From: CADEDV01 sp964412375
Lineage (GTDB): Bacteria; Bacteroidota; Bacteroidia; Chitinophagales; Chitinophagaceae
Length of the DNA stretch: 64,000 bases
Direction: 5' to 3'
Assembly: GCA_964412375.1 (NCBI GenBank)
Contig: CAYPOD010000002.1
Span: 62,001-126,000, forward strand
This document shows, piece by piece, positions 31,462-39,805 of the stretch. The notes under the pieces were generated by a model. The model ran no database searches. It was not told the origin of the DNA and worked only from the letters and a program-made list of their open reading frames with translations. Positions within the stretch are counted from its first letter, which is position 1. Every line of letters begins with the position of its first letter. The translations under genes and the position numbers were made by a program.

Positions 31462-32526
31462 ATGGAATTACTCACAACAATCAGTATCAGGAAAACCAGC
31501 CATTCCCGTATCCAGGAAGTGGATTTTGAAAACCTGGAGTTCGGAAAGTATATAGCTGATCACATGCTGGTTTGCGATTATGCAAACGGAGAATGGGGTA
31601 CCGCTCATATTGTTCCCTTTGCCAATCTTTCCCTGAGCCCGGCTACATTGGCCCTGCATTACGGGCAAACCGTGTTTGAAGGAATGAAAGCTTTTCGTAT
31701 GGATGATGGCCGGGTAAATATTTTCCGGCTGGAAAGACATTATGAACGTTTTGCCCGTTCATTGGAAAGAATGAGTATGGCTGTCCCTCCCAGGGAAGTC
31801 TTTACAGATGGACTGTTGAAACTGGTAGAAACAGATCAGCAATGGGTGCCTTCGCAGGCAGGTTGTGCATTATACCTTCGGCCTTTTGTATATGCCAGTG
31901 AAGCAAAGTTCGGAATAAAGATAGCTGAACAATATCGCTTCATTGTTTTCAGCGGGCCGGTGCCGGAAGTGTATGCTAAACCGATCAAAGTGAAAGTGGA
32001 AACACATTATGCCCGTGCAGCCAAAGGAGGAACTGGTTTTGTAAAATGTGGCGGCAACTATGGCGGGGCATTATATCCCACACAACTGGCAAGAGAAGAA
32101 GGCTATGATCAGTTGCTGTGGACCGATGCGGCGGAAAATAAATTTATTGAAGAATCAGGCATGATGAATGTGATGTTTGTTATTAATGATACACTGGTTA
32201 CACCGCCTTTGTCTGATTCAATCCTGGATGGTATTACAAGAGAATCGCTACTGATCCTTGCCAATGATCTTGGCTACAAGATCAAAGAAAAACCTGTATC
32301 GGTAGAAGAATTGGAAAATGCATTCCGAAACAACAGCATTACTGAAGCATTTGGGGCAGGCACAGCAGCTGTTGCGGCACCTATAGAGACCATTCATATT
32401 AATGGGGTTGACTACCATTTATCAAAGTATAGCCATGAAAGCCTGCACAGCAGGGTGAAAAACAAATTGGAAAACATCCGTAATGGACTGGAGGAAGATA
32501 TTTACGGATGGAATTACGTTGTTTAA
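31462..32526 (+). CDS. ilvE: Branched-chain amino acid aminotransferase
   Basis: 354 residues. PLP fold type IV with the BCAT signatures YGQTVFEGMKAFRM near 67-80, RPFVYASE at 140-147, the Schiff-base Lys195 (TGFVKCGGNYGGAL) and the phosphate-binding EESGMMNVMFV and DGITRESLL stretches. It interconverts leucine, isoleucine and valine with their 2-oxo acids using 2-oxoglutarate. Start ATG at 31462 (a TTG directly before it is ignored). Second gene after the GNAT gene and followed by a terminator at 32552-32586. Confidence 0.95.
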   Translation: MELLTTISIRKTSHSRIQEVDFENLEFGKYIADHMLVCDYANGEWGTAHIVPFANLSLSPATLALHYGQTVFEGMKAFRMDDGRVNIFRLERHYERFARSLERMSMAVPPREVFTDGLLKLVETDQQWVPSQAGCALYLRPFVYASEAKFGIKIAEQYRFIVFSGPVPEVYAKPIKVKVETHYARAAKGGTGFVKCGGNYGGALYPTQLAREEGYDQLLWTDAAENKFIEESGMMNVMFVINDTLVTPPLSDSILDGITRESLLILANDLGYKIKEKPVSVEELENAFRNNSITEAFGAGTAAVAAPIETIHINGVDYHLSKYSHESLHSRVKNKLENIRNGLEEDIYGWNYVV

Positions 32527-32551
32527 ACTTTCTCGCTTGTTGTGTTAGTTA

Positions 32552-32586
32552 CAAGGAGCCGGCGCAATGCCGGTTCTTCTTTTTTA
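32552..32586 (+). terminator. Intrinsic terminator after ilvE
   Basis: AGGAGCCGGC and GCCGGTTCTT form a stem of about ten base pairs (with G-U pairs) around CGCAAT-type loop bases, followed by TTCTTTTTT. It reaches the stop codon of the convergent T9SS type B gene. Confidence 0.7.
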
Positions 32587-34593
32587 ACGGATAAGCATGG
32601 ATGTCCCTTTCATAAAAATTCTTTTTCCTGTTTCACTATGCGTGAAGCTAAGCGTCCAGGCATATAAACCTGCATTTTGCATTACACCATTCACCCGTCC
32701 ATCCCATTTTTGCAATGCCTTTTTTGTAGTGAATACAAGCTGGCCAAAGCGATTGAAAACTTTAAAATCAAGATCAATAGCTTTATAAGGGTTCAGCGGG
32801 TAGAGATAATCATTCAGGCCATCATTGTTGGGAGTAAAAGCAGTGGGTACTGCTATAAAACAGTTGCCTGGAACACGAATGGTTTTCCTTGCCGTGTCAC
32901 GGCAATTGGCAGCATTGCTTCCGGCAATAAGCATTACCGTGTAAAATCTTTCTGTTTGTCCGGCAGGAAAAGTGAATGAGGCCGGGGTCTTTTCATTACT
33001 AAAAGTACCGTTACCAAAATTCCACAGCCAGAAATCAATTGTTCCTTCACTGTTATTGACAAAAGGGACCGGGTCGCCGGGGCAGGCAATATCAGGTGCT
33101 TCAAATGCTGCCTTTAATTGCTGGTTTAAAACAATGCTCTGTGAATAAGTGTCAGTGCAAAAACCATTTGATACAGTTAATGAGACGGTTTGTTGCCCGG
33201 TACCGGTGAAAACAATGAGCGGGTTGGCCAGAGAACTGGCCATCACATTACCAAAATTCCATTGCCAGCTATCAATACCGTTGCCGCCGGCATGCATAAA
33301 TGAAATTGTATCTAAACTACAGGCTGAAGTGCTGTTATAACTGAACCGTGCTGAAACGGTATCTTTCACAGTGAAGGATACCGTAGAATTGGCAGGGGTT
33401 GAAAAATTACACTCATCAATGATGGTGTTGCCATCAGTGCCGGCTACCAGGCGAACCACGTAGGTACCACCTGTCACAATAGGTTCAGCGAGTTGCAAAC
33501 GAATGATGCGGATGGTTGCTGTATTGGGGTCACAACCAATACCGGCTGCATTAACATTCACAGCTTGCGGCCCGCTGACCTGGAAATCGCTGCCATTGGG
33601 TGCGATAGAATTGCATTGTATCGGGTTTTTAAACACCAGTTCAATTTGTGAAGGCGCACAGCCAGGTCTGAAAACACTGTCAAGCGGAGTGGGTTGTGGC
33701 GCCTGGACGATAAGCGGAATTGATTCTCCTGCCGGGATAGCCCGGTTGCAGACATCCGTCATCGTGTTGCCATCTGTTCCGGTATTGATTGTAACTGTAT
33801 AATTATCGGGTGATAGAGATTGGCTTAAGAATAGTACAATTGAGTCGGAACCCAGAACGGGTGTGCAATCTCCGGCCACTGCGCTGCTAATGGTCACACC
33901 CCCGCTGATGGAGAAATCGGTTCCGTTAGGCGCCAGCGATTCACATTTCATTTTTTTATTCATACGAACGACCACCCTGTCACCGTTGCAGGTGGCACGG
34001 GCTACAGCGAGTTCAGGCTCCACATCATCTGTAATAATGGCTGAGCCTCCTGAAAAAGTCAGTTCATAAGTTCCCGGCCGCCCGGTATAATTGCTGACCA
34101 TCAGCATATAAGTTTTACCTGCTTGTATGTCCGGCATTTTACTAAAAAGCGGCTGACCAGCACCGGCACAAATACTCAATTCAGTTCCGTCAGCAGAAGC
34201 TCCCGTTTCCCCGGGTTCACTGGACCAGTTACAGGCAACAAATAAAGAGGCATCTGTAAAAATTGCTTCCGGGTTGCGGTTGGTGATGTCAAATAATTGC
34301 CAGTTATAATCTGCTGTATTATCATCCGGCACTAATGTGAACCCGAGAGTGCCGCTAACAAAGCAATTCATCCGGAAAAAATTCGGGTTGTTGTTCTGGT
34401 AATCAAAACCACCGGGACAGGGAACCGGCACATCGGTTTGGCCACACATGGTGGGAGTGCCGATAATAAAAGTTTGTGTTCCGCAAACCAATACAGCAGA
34501 GGCGGGTGTCTGCCCCGGAAAGGTGCAGGTTTGGGCCTTTAGCAGGCTGGCTGCACCTATAAACACTAGCACAAGTATGGCCCTGGTATGCAT
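32584..34593 (-). CDS. Secreted protein with Ig-like and PKD domains and type B T9SS sorting domain
   Basis: 669 residues. Signal peptide at 1-21 or so (ending LLKAQ). Two similar Ig-like (SbsA-type) repeats lie at about 195-300 and 305-410, each with an MxxxLAPNGTDFSISGG or IQCNSIAPNGSDFQVSGP segment and a TGTDGNT...C ending. Two PKD domains follow at about 415-500 and 500-580 (SWQWNFGN, FWLWNFGNG). The C-terminal 85 residues are the gliding-motility-associated type B CTD (VPTAFTPNNDGLNDYLYPLN, VFNRFGQLVF, WDGRVNGVMQNAGLYAW). It is exported through Sec and then the type IX system and attached at the cell surface. Function beyond adhesion-like architecture is unknown. Confidence 0.92.
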   Translation of the reverse strand: MHTRAILVLVFIGAASLLKAQTCTFPGQTPASAVLVCGTQTFIIGTPTMCGQTDVPVPCPGGFDYQNNNPNFFRMNCFVSGTLGFTLVPDDNTADYNWQLFDITNRNPEAIFTDASLFVACNWSSEPGETGASADGTELSICAGAGQPLFSKMPDIQAGKTYMLMVSNYTGRPGTYELTFSGGSAIITDDVEPELAVARATCNGDRVVVRMNKKMKCESLAPNGTDFSISGGVTISSAVAGDCTPVLGSDSIVLFLSQSLSPDNYTVTINTGTDGNTMTDVCNRAIPAGESIPLIVQAPQPTPLDSVFRPGCAPSQIELVFKNPIQCNSIAPNGSDFQVSGPQAVNVNAAGIGCDPNTATIRIIRLQLAEPIVTGGTYVVRLVAGTDGNTIIDECNFSTPANSTVSFTVKDTVSARFSYNSTSACSLDTISFMHAGGNGIDSWQWNFGNVMASSLANPLIVFTGTGQQTVSLTVSNGFCTDTYSQSIVLNQQLKAAFEAPDIACPGDPVPFVNNSEGTIDFWLWNFGNGTFSNEKTPASFTFPAGQTERFYTVMLIAGSNAANCRDTARKTIRVPGNCFIAVPTAFTPNNDGLNDYLYPLNPYKAIDLDFKVFNRFGQLVFTTKKALQKWDGRVNGVMQNAGLYAWTLSFTHSETGKRIFMKGTSMLIR

Positions 34594-34697
34594 AGAAAGG
34601 CTACATTCAGAACGCCTGCCGGAGGTTCACCGTTGCCGGTAAAACTCATACAAGTTACAAAACAATCCTTGCAGAAAAGAAAGGGATATGTTTTCAG

Positions 34698-34705
34698 TAC
34701 TTTCG
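34698..34705 (+). promoter_or_regulatory. -7-like element of the SDR gene
   Basis: TACTTTCG, one base off the TAnnTTTG consensus, 19 bases before the ATG at 34724. It supports that ATG over the upstream in-frame ATG at 34688. Confidence 0.4.
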
Positions 34706-34723
34706 CAACTGAATTTTAACAGC

Positions 34724-35413
34724 ATGAGAACAGTATTGGTAACGGGGGCTACGGGTAATCTTGGTTCAGCAGTAGCCCAAAAATTTTTAGCCGAAAAATG
34801 CCGGGTTATAGGGACTGTAAACCTGAATGATGCAATGGCAGAACTCACCGCAAACGAAAATTTTGAACCAGCAGCCCTGGATCTCAAAAACGAAGAAGCC
34901 GCTGCGAAACTGGTGGATGATACGGTGAAAAAATATAACCGGATTGATGCGGCGGTATTTACGGTCGGAGGGTTTGCTATGGGTACAATTGCTGAAACCG
35001 GTGCAGCCGCAGTTCGGAAGATGATACAGTTGAATTTTGAGACAACTTATAATATTGTCAGACCGGTATTATTGCAAATGATGAAGCAGGGCAGCGGTCG
35101 TATTTTTCTTATCGGGGCAAGAGCGGGTTTGGATATGCGCAGCAGCAAAGGCATGGTTGCATACGGCATCAGTAAATCACTGGTATTCCGGTTGGCTGAA
35201 CTGATGAATGCAGAAGCAGCAGGTATGGATGTGGTTACATCAGTAGTTGCTCCTTCCGTCATTGATACAGTTCAAAACAGGGAAGCAATGCCCGGTTCAG
35301 ACTTTACTAAATGGGTAAAGCCGTCAGCCATTGCGGATGTGATCTTTTATCATTGCTCAGCTGAAGCTTCAATGCTACGGGAGCCGGTTATAAAGGTATA
35401 TGGAAACAGTTAA
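34724..35413 (+). CDS. Short-chain dehydrogenase/reductase
   Basis: 229 residues. The Rossmann start MRTVLVTGATGNLGSAVAQK shows the GxxxGxG (TGATGNLG) cofactor loop. The catalytic Tyr-x3-Lys is in MVAYGISKSL and the preceding Ser/Gly loop is FLIGARAG. These enzymes oxidise or reduce alcohols/ketones with NAD(P)(H). An acidic residue at the end of beta-2 is not clear, so the cofactor preference is open. It lies 11 bases before the DUF2911 gene and could share its transcript. The substrate cannot be named. Confidence 0.88.
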   Translation: MRTVLVTGATGNLGSAVAQKFLAEKCRVIGTVNLNDAMAELTANENFEPAALDLKNEEAAAKLVDDTVKKYNRIDAAVFTVGGFAMGTIAETGAAAVRKMIQLNFETTYNIVRPVLLQMMKQGSGRIFLIGARAGLDMRSSKGMVAYGISKSLVFRLAELMNAEAAGMDVVTSVVAPSVIDTVQNREAMPGSDFTKWVKPSAIADVIFYHCSAEASMLREPVIKVYGNS

Positions 35414-35424
35414 TTTCGTCGCTC

Positions 35425-36045
35425 ATGATTCGTAAAGAATATCTTGGTGTACTATTCATTGTCTTATCGTTCTTTTCTTCGTGTAAGGACAACGATAAAA
35501 AAATCGAAACAACAACGCAGCCTGCATCAGTGGAAGAGGGAGTAGTGATCATGCCGTCGACGCCGGGAAATACAGACAGCTTTTCAAAAAGTATTAAAGC
35601 CTATGCCAAAGGAAATATCGGGTCTGCTGAACTGACTATTTCTTATTATTCACCTGCCGTTCGTGGCCGCATCATCTGGGGTGGGCTGGTGCCCTTTGGC
35701 CAGGTGTGGGTGACCGGTGCTCATAATGCAACAAGCCTGGAGACAAATGCTGACCTGCTGGTGGGAGATAAAAAGCTGGCAGCGGGCAAGTATGCATTAT
35801 TCACCATTCCCGGTGAAGAGGAATGGATTTTTATCGTCAATAAAAACTGGCAACAACATCTTGCTGATAATTACAGGGAATCCGAAGATATTTTTCGGCT
35901 GCAAGTGAAGCCAGACAGCCTTAAGGCAAAACAGGAAAGACTGATGTACCAGGTTATCAGTTCCGGTGATAAAGCCGGTAGCCTTGAAATGCATTGGGAG
36001 AATATAAAGATTGCTGTGCCTCTGCAGGCAGTGACAAAAGACTAA
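35425..36045 (+). CDS. DUF2911 lipoprotein
   Basis: 206 residues. A lipoprotein signal peptide ends in FFSSC (about residue 20), followed by a low-complexity linker and the DUF2911 domain from about 60 (LTISYYSPAVRGRIIWGGLV, PFGQVWVTGAHNATSLE, LAAGKYALFTIP, EWIFIVNKNW). The family is frequent in Bacteroidota and has no assigned function. It follows the SDR gene closely. Its stop codon overlaps the stop of the convergent response regulator gene by two bases. Confidence 0.92.
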   Translation: MIRKEYLGVLFIVLSFFSSCKDNDKKIETTTQPASVEEGVVIMPSTPGNTDSFSKSIKAYAKGNIGSAELTISYYSPAVRGRIIWGGLVPFGQVWVTGAHNATSLETNADLLVGDKKLAAGKYALFTIPGEEEWIFIVNKNWQQHLADNYRESEDIFRLQVKPDSLKAKQERLMYQVISSGDKAGSLEMHWENIKIAVPLQAVTKD

Positions 36046-36692
36046 TCAACGATTCCGTTCTTGATGGCAAACATCACCAGGCCGGCCGTATTCCGCACAC
36101 CAATTTTTTCGATCAGCCGCTGCCGGATACCCTCCACTGACCGGGGGCTTAAGAAAATCTCTTTTCCTATTTCGTTGGCCGTTTTTTCTTCGCAGATCAG
36201 TTTCAGCACCTGCATTTCCCTCTCTGTGAGTTCTACATTTTGGTTAAAGGAGGGCTTCAGGTTATTTTTTAATACCAGTTTTTTCAGCAGTGCTTTGTTC
36301 ACCACATCATTGAAATAGTACCCGTTCTCATGCACAGCATAAATGGATTTCCGGATCTCTTCGGGCTCGGTATTTTTTAGCAGGTAGCCATTGGCTCCGT
36401 TTTCCATCAGGTGAATAATGAATTTATCATCTTCATACATGGTCACCACCAGTACTTTTACAGACGGATGTTTTTTTCTCACTTCTTTGGTGGCTTCCAT
36501 GCCGTCCATAATTGGCATTTTCAAATCCATAATGATTACATCGGGTGTCTGGTGCTGCAGCTCTTTTAAGAGGTCTTCCCCATTATCTGCTTCCAGCACC
36601 ACTTTAAGGTTTTCGTCGGCAGACAAACCAACTTTTAATCCCTCCCGGAAAATTTTGTAGTCATCGGCTATGGCTATTTTTATGATGCTCAT
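36042..36692 (-). CDS. NarL/LuxR-type response regulator
   Basis: 216 residues. The receiver domain spans 1-120, with acidic pocket residues Asp10/Asp11, the phospho-acceptor Asp56 (DVIIMDLKMP) and the switch residues TMYEDD and NGANGYLLKNT. The C-terminal LuxR helix-turn-helix is at about 150-212 (ELTEREMQVLKLICEEKTAN, EIGKEIFLSPRSVEGIRQRL). It is phosphorylated by the partner kinase encoded immediately upstream, whose stop codon it overlaps by four bases (ATGA). Target genes are unknown. Confidence 0.96.
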   Translation of the reverse strand: MSIIKIAIADDYKIFREGLKVGLSADENLKVVLEADNGEDLLKELQHQTPDVIIMDLKMPIMDGMEATKEVRKKHPSVKVLVVTMYEDDKFIIHLMENGANGYLLKNTEPEEIRKSIYAVHENGYYFNDVVNKALLKKLVLKNNLKPSFNQNVELTEREMQVLKLICEEKTANEIGKEIFLSPRSVEGIRQRLIEKIGVRNTAGLVMFAIKNGIVD

Positions 36693-37489
36693 GTGACAGA
36701 AGATTTTGCCGGTATATGAATATTTATCCTGTAACCTTCATTTCCCTTTGTGAAAGATATGTCTCCTTTCAGCAGGATGATCCTGTTTTGAATATTTTTT
36801 AATCCAAGGCCTTCTTTCTGGTATCTTTTTTCTTCAAATTCTTCCTGTGTAAGCCCTTCGCCGTTGTGAAAAATAACTAAATCAAGCCCGTCCTGGTTTA
36901 CAGTGGAGCTGATTATAAGTTCAGAGGCATGCGCATACTTGAGAATATTATTGAGCAGTTCCTGCACCATACGATAGATACTGATATCGTCATCACTGCT
37001 GTCTGACCGGTAGTTGTCATCCAGCAGGGTGGTGGTGTTGATCATGGTGCCCTGGGCCATTTTTTTTAAAAAGTGCCGGATGGCTTCATTCAGGCCGAAT
37101 TCTTTCAGGATATTGGAGTGCAGGTTGTGAGAAATACCCCTTACTTTCTGGATCACTTCATTGAGCAGGTCTCTTCCTTTTTCATGAAGACCTTTATCTC
37201 TATCATCGAGGTTGTCTGTTTTTATGCCCAGCAGGTGCAGTTTGGCAGAAGAAAGAATAGCACCCACTTCGTCATGCAGGGTTTCGGCGATACGATGCCT
37301 TTCGCTTTCTTCTGTGCGGACGGCGGCTTCGATCAGTTGGTTTTGCTGTTGCTCCCTTAATTTTTCCATTGCCCGCCTGTGTTGGTTCTTTTTCCGCTGG
37401 CTGACAATGACGGCCAGCAGCACACTTACCACCATCAGCAGCATAACGGCAATGCCCAGGATAACCAGGAAGGTCAGGTCGCTATTCAT
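36689..37489 (-). CDS. Sensor histidine kinase (HisKA_3 type)
   Basis: 266 residues. A single membrane helix at about 6-29 (TFLVILGIAVMLLMVVSVLL) is followed by a short coiled coil. The dimerisation/phospho-acceptor domain has His72 in ERHRIAETLHDEVGAILSS, and a HATPase_c domain contains NNILKYAHAS (N box) and GLGLKNIQNRI (G box). There is almost no extracellular sensor part, so it must receive its signal through the membrane or from the neighbouring multi-helix protein. The ATG at 37489 overlaps the end of that upstream gene by eight bases. It pairs with the response regulator encoded downstream. Confidence 0.95.
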   Translation of the reverse strand: MNSDLTFLVILGIAVMLLMVVSVLLAVIVSQRKKNQHRRAMEKLREQQQNQLIEAAVRTEESERHRIAETLHDEVGAILSSAKLHLLGIKTDNLDDRDKGLHEKGRDLLNEVIQKVRGISHNLHSNILKEFGLNEAIRHFLKKMAQGTMINTTTLLDDNYRSDSSDDDISIYRMVQELLNNILKYAHASELIISSTVNQDGLDLVIFHNGEGLTQEEFEEKRYQKEGLGLKNIQNRIILLKGDISFTKGNEGYRINIHIPAKSSVT

Positions 37490-38165
37490 GTTGTTGCCGG
37501 AATTCCTTAGCGATCGCAACACAAAGAATGATATATACAATATTATGTACATTCCAGATGTTTATGGCAAATAGTTCAAGGTTTTGTTTGAGCAGTATGC
37601 TGTAGAACAGGAAAATAAAAAAATTCACTGCCACATAAACACTGAGTCCTGATACGACCCAGAACCCCGGTTGCCGGGCCAGGGGGGTATCTCTTTCTTC
37701 AACCAACAGGAAAATAAAATATTGCAGGCAATAAAAAAGCAGGACTGCAGCTTCGGTGGCCAGCAGGCGGCTGCTGAAGGTCCAGTAGTTAAAGAAGTTT
37801 TCAAAGAAACTGAAATTAATGATGACAAAGAGCAGGAATAAAAACGGAACCAGTTTCTTCAGCCGGTGCATGAACAGCTGGTCGAGCAGAATAAAAAACC
37901 AACTGAACAGCAGCAACCTGACTACTGAGTGAATATTGTATAAAAAATTATTACTGTAGAAAAATGTTCCTTCCGGAATGCCCCATGCGATTTTGAATTT
38001 CCAGATAAGGTTAATGGCCAGGTTAATGAATAATGCAACAAGCACATAGTGTCGTACAGGTTTAAGCCATTTGGGAAATGTCTTCTTTTGGATAAGAATG
38101 GCCAGGGGTATGAGCAGTGCCCATACCTCTGACCAGTCGAGGATTTGTTTAATGAGATTGTGCAT
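37482..38165 (-). CDS. Integral membrane protein, likely sensor component of the adjacent two-component system
   Basis: 227 residues with six to seven predicted membrane helices, rich in Phe and Trp (FSWFFILLDQLF, LVPFLFLLFVIINFSFFENF, FWVVSGLSVYVAVNFFIFLF). There is no signal peptide, enzyme motif or large loop. Its gene is the first of three that overlap each other (8 and 4 bases) with the kinase and the regulator, so translational coupling and joint function are likely. By position it could sense a membrane or lipid-soluble cue for the kinase, which lacks a sensor domain. This is inference; I do not recognise the family. Confidence 0.8.
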   Translation of the reverse strand: MHNLIKQILDWSEVWALLIPLAILIQKKTFPKWLKPVRHYVLVALFINLAINLIWKFKIAWGIPEGTFFYSNNFLYNIHSVVRLLLFSWFFILLDQLFMHRLKKLVPFLFLLFVIINFSFFENFFNYWTFSSRLLATEAAVLLFYCLQYFIFLLVEERDTPLARQPGFWVVSGLSVYVAVNFFIFLFYSILLKQNLELFAINIWNVHNIVYIILCVAIAKEFRQQHE

Positions 38166-38217
38166 TATTAGGAAAATTCAATTTTAATAAAAGTGGAAAT
38201 GGAATTTCATATTTTAT

Positions 38218-38865
38218 TTAGTTATCACAGTCTAAATTACATGGCACGGCAGGAGGAGAAGGATTGCTGTAACCTCCGCCTGTTAGACTCGCTGCATCTA
38301 ACTTAATCAATTCATCAGCATATAAAAAATACATATATTTTCTCCCAACATGTCCGGGATGCTGATCTATACTTGCTTTAAAATACATGTCTTTGAACTG
38401 TCCGGTCGGAATTGGAGTATTAGTACTCCTTGACATATACAGAAACCCTTTTAACTCACCTCTTGTGATTACTTGTTCATTTCTTGTTAATCCGTTGGGA
38501 TTATTTACAGGATTTTTGGAGCTTATGATTTCAAGTGGGTATGATTTTGTTGGTTTTTTGCCAGCAGAATCGGTTCCATATGCTTCTAATGCATATCTCT
38601 TATTTTTAATTATAAATTTTAAATACAGCTGCTTAATTTCATTTCCCCCACCCTGACTAAATATACTATCAATGTCTGCCGCTTTGAGTTTTAAGTAATA
38701 AGTCTTATCAATTATTTTTTCTGCTTCAGGTACTTCAACTTCTTCCTGTTCCTTAGTTTTATCGTTATTATTACAGGACGCTATCATAAATAACGAAAAG
38801 ACAATGCTTGCCAATAGAGATTTTTTTAGGAAGGCTACTAAGTAAGCCTTTAGTTGCTGATTCAT
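38218..38865 (-). CDS. Lipoprotein of unknown function, low GC
   Basis: 215 residues. An N-terminal signal ends in FMIASC (about residue 31), giving a lipid-anchored protein with an acidic linker (EQEEVEVPEAEK). The main domain, from about 53, alternates strands (TYYLKLKAADIDSIFSQ, QLYLKFIIKNKRYALEAYG, MYFKASIDQH, KYMYFLYADELIKL). The C-terminus NLDCDN contains one of two late cysteines. The coding DNA is visibly AT-richer than its neighbours (parts near 22-38% GC by eye), which hints at a different origin. No family recognised. Confidence 0.7.
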   Translation of the reverse strand: MNQQLKAYLVAFLKKSLLASIVFSLFMIASCNNNDKTKEQEEVEVPEAEKIIDKTYYLKLKAADIDSIFSQGGGNEIKQLYLKFIIKNKRYALEAYGTDSAGKKPTKSYPLEIISSKNPVNNPNGLTRNEQVITRGELKGFLYMSRSTNTPIPTGQFKDMYFKASIDQHPGHVGRKYMYFLYADELIKLDAASLTGGGYSNPSPPAVPCNLDCDN

Positions 38866-39000
38866 AAATTTTTTTTTTGGTGGTTAAAAAATACCGGCAG
38901 GGAGCTGTCAGAGGGAAGGAAAAATTTCTTATCGAATGTAAAAAGGTCATATGAGCTTTCAAAGAGCTGAAAGCCAGTTTAGGTAGATACTCGTTCACAT

Positions 39001-39105
39001 TACGTAGTTCTACGCAGCCCCCGGCATAGCCGGGTTTTACTTACGGCCATACAGGTTGTCGGCGTACCGTTACGTCATTTAATTTTCACGCAGTTCCTAC
39101 CTTGT
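39001..39105 (+). promoter_or_regulatory. Palindrome, hairpin and -7-like element upstream of the 39153 gene
   Basis: CGTAG-TT-CTACG (near 39003-39014) is a short palindrome of the kind bound by dimeric regulators. CCCGGC-ATA-GCCGGG (near 39020-39034) followed by TTTT is a compact hairpin. TACCTTGT at 39098-39105 is a weak -7 candidate. The stretch lies between the divergent genes at 38865 and 39153 and contains no gene. Confidence 0.35.
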
Positions 39106-39152
39106 TTCAGGGGCTACTATGAAGGAAGATTTGTGTCATAAAATCACACACA

Positions 39153-39521
39153 ATGACACATCCATTCTTCCTTACATCTTTTTTTCTGGTTTGCTTTTTT
39201 GCAACCGCTGCATCTGCCAGTCCTGCTAAAAATGTCATAGAAACGGCAACTGCTACTGCAACAGTAGTAGCAACAGTTGAATCATCAACCCCGTTAAACC
39301 ATCTGCCGGTGAAACTGCCTGGTTTGATGGGGACAAGACCAAGTCATCATAAAATGCATGTGCCGGTAATGGAAGAACTGGCCAAGGTGCATCGCTTTCA
39401 TAAAGGCAGGGTTAAAAAGGCAAGAAGATTCGGTAGTCAATACTGGGTATCATTAAAACTGCTGCTGGTGATCTGTCATATAGCACTGCTGGTTTGCGCC
39501 TACCTGCATGTAACACACTAA
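39153..39521 (+). CDS. Small membrane-anchored protein of unknown function
   Basis: 122 residues. An N-terminal signal segment (FFLTSFFLVCFFATAASASP) is followed by a low-complexity Ala/Thr/Val stretch (ETATATATVVATVESS), a basic His-rich part (THE RPSHHKMHVPVMEEL region and KGRVKKARRFGSQYW) and a C-terminal hydrophobic helix (LKLLLVICHIALLVCAYL). This is the layout of a small protein spanning the membrane once or twice. No relatives recognised. Convergent with the acylphosphatase gene, eight bases apart. Confidence 0.6.
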   Translation: MTHPFFLTSFFLVCFFATAASASPAKNVIETATATATVVATVESSTPLNHLPVKLPGLMGTRPSHHKMHVPVMEELAKVHRFHKGRVKKARRFGSQYWVSLKLLLVICHIALLVCAYLHVTH

Positions 39522-39528
39522 GACAAAC

Positions 39529-39801
39529 TCACCGCACAATACTAAAACCTTCAAATATGACTGTTGCTATTTCTGTTGATTTTACATTTGTCACCCTTGC
39601 ACGGGGCGGCCCTTCCCGGCACCATTGCAGGAATTTCGTTAATTGCTCTTCTGTTCCGGTTGCTGTTATTTCTACTGAGCCATCGGGCAGATTTTGTACC
39701 TGCCCGCAAATTCCCAGCGACAATGCAGTTTCTCTTGCACTTTGCCGGTAAAATACACCCTGCACTTTCCCAAATACCTTTATGCTAAATGTAACAAGCA
39801 T
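39529..39801 (-). CDS. acyP: Acylphosphatase
   Basis: 90 residues, the standard length. The phosphate-binding loop is GKVQGVFYRQSA with the essential Arg near residue 19, and the catalytic Asn is in CGQVQNLPDGSVEI. The C-terminal strand FSIVR completes the ferredoxin-like fold. The loop has VFYR where many members have VGFR or VFFR, a mild variation. It hydrolyses acyl phosphates such as acetyl phosphate or carbamoyl phosphate. It starts four bases after the fRMsr gene stop and is likely co-transcribed with it. Confidence 0.93.
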   Translation of the reverse strand: MLVTFSIKVFGKVQGVFYRQSARETALSLGICGQVQNLPDGSVEITATGTEEQLTKFLQWCREGPPRARVTNVKSTEIATVIFEGFSIVR

Positions 39802-39805
39802 CTTT

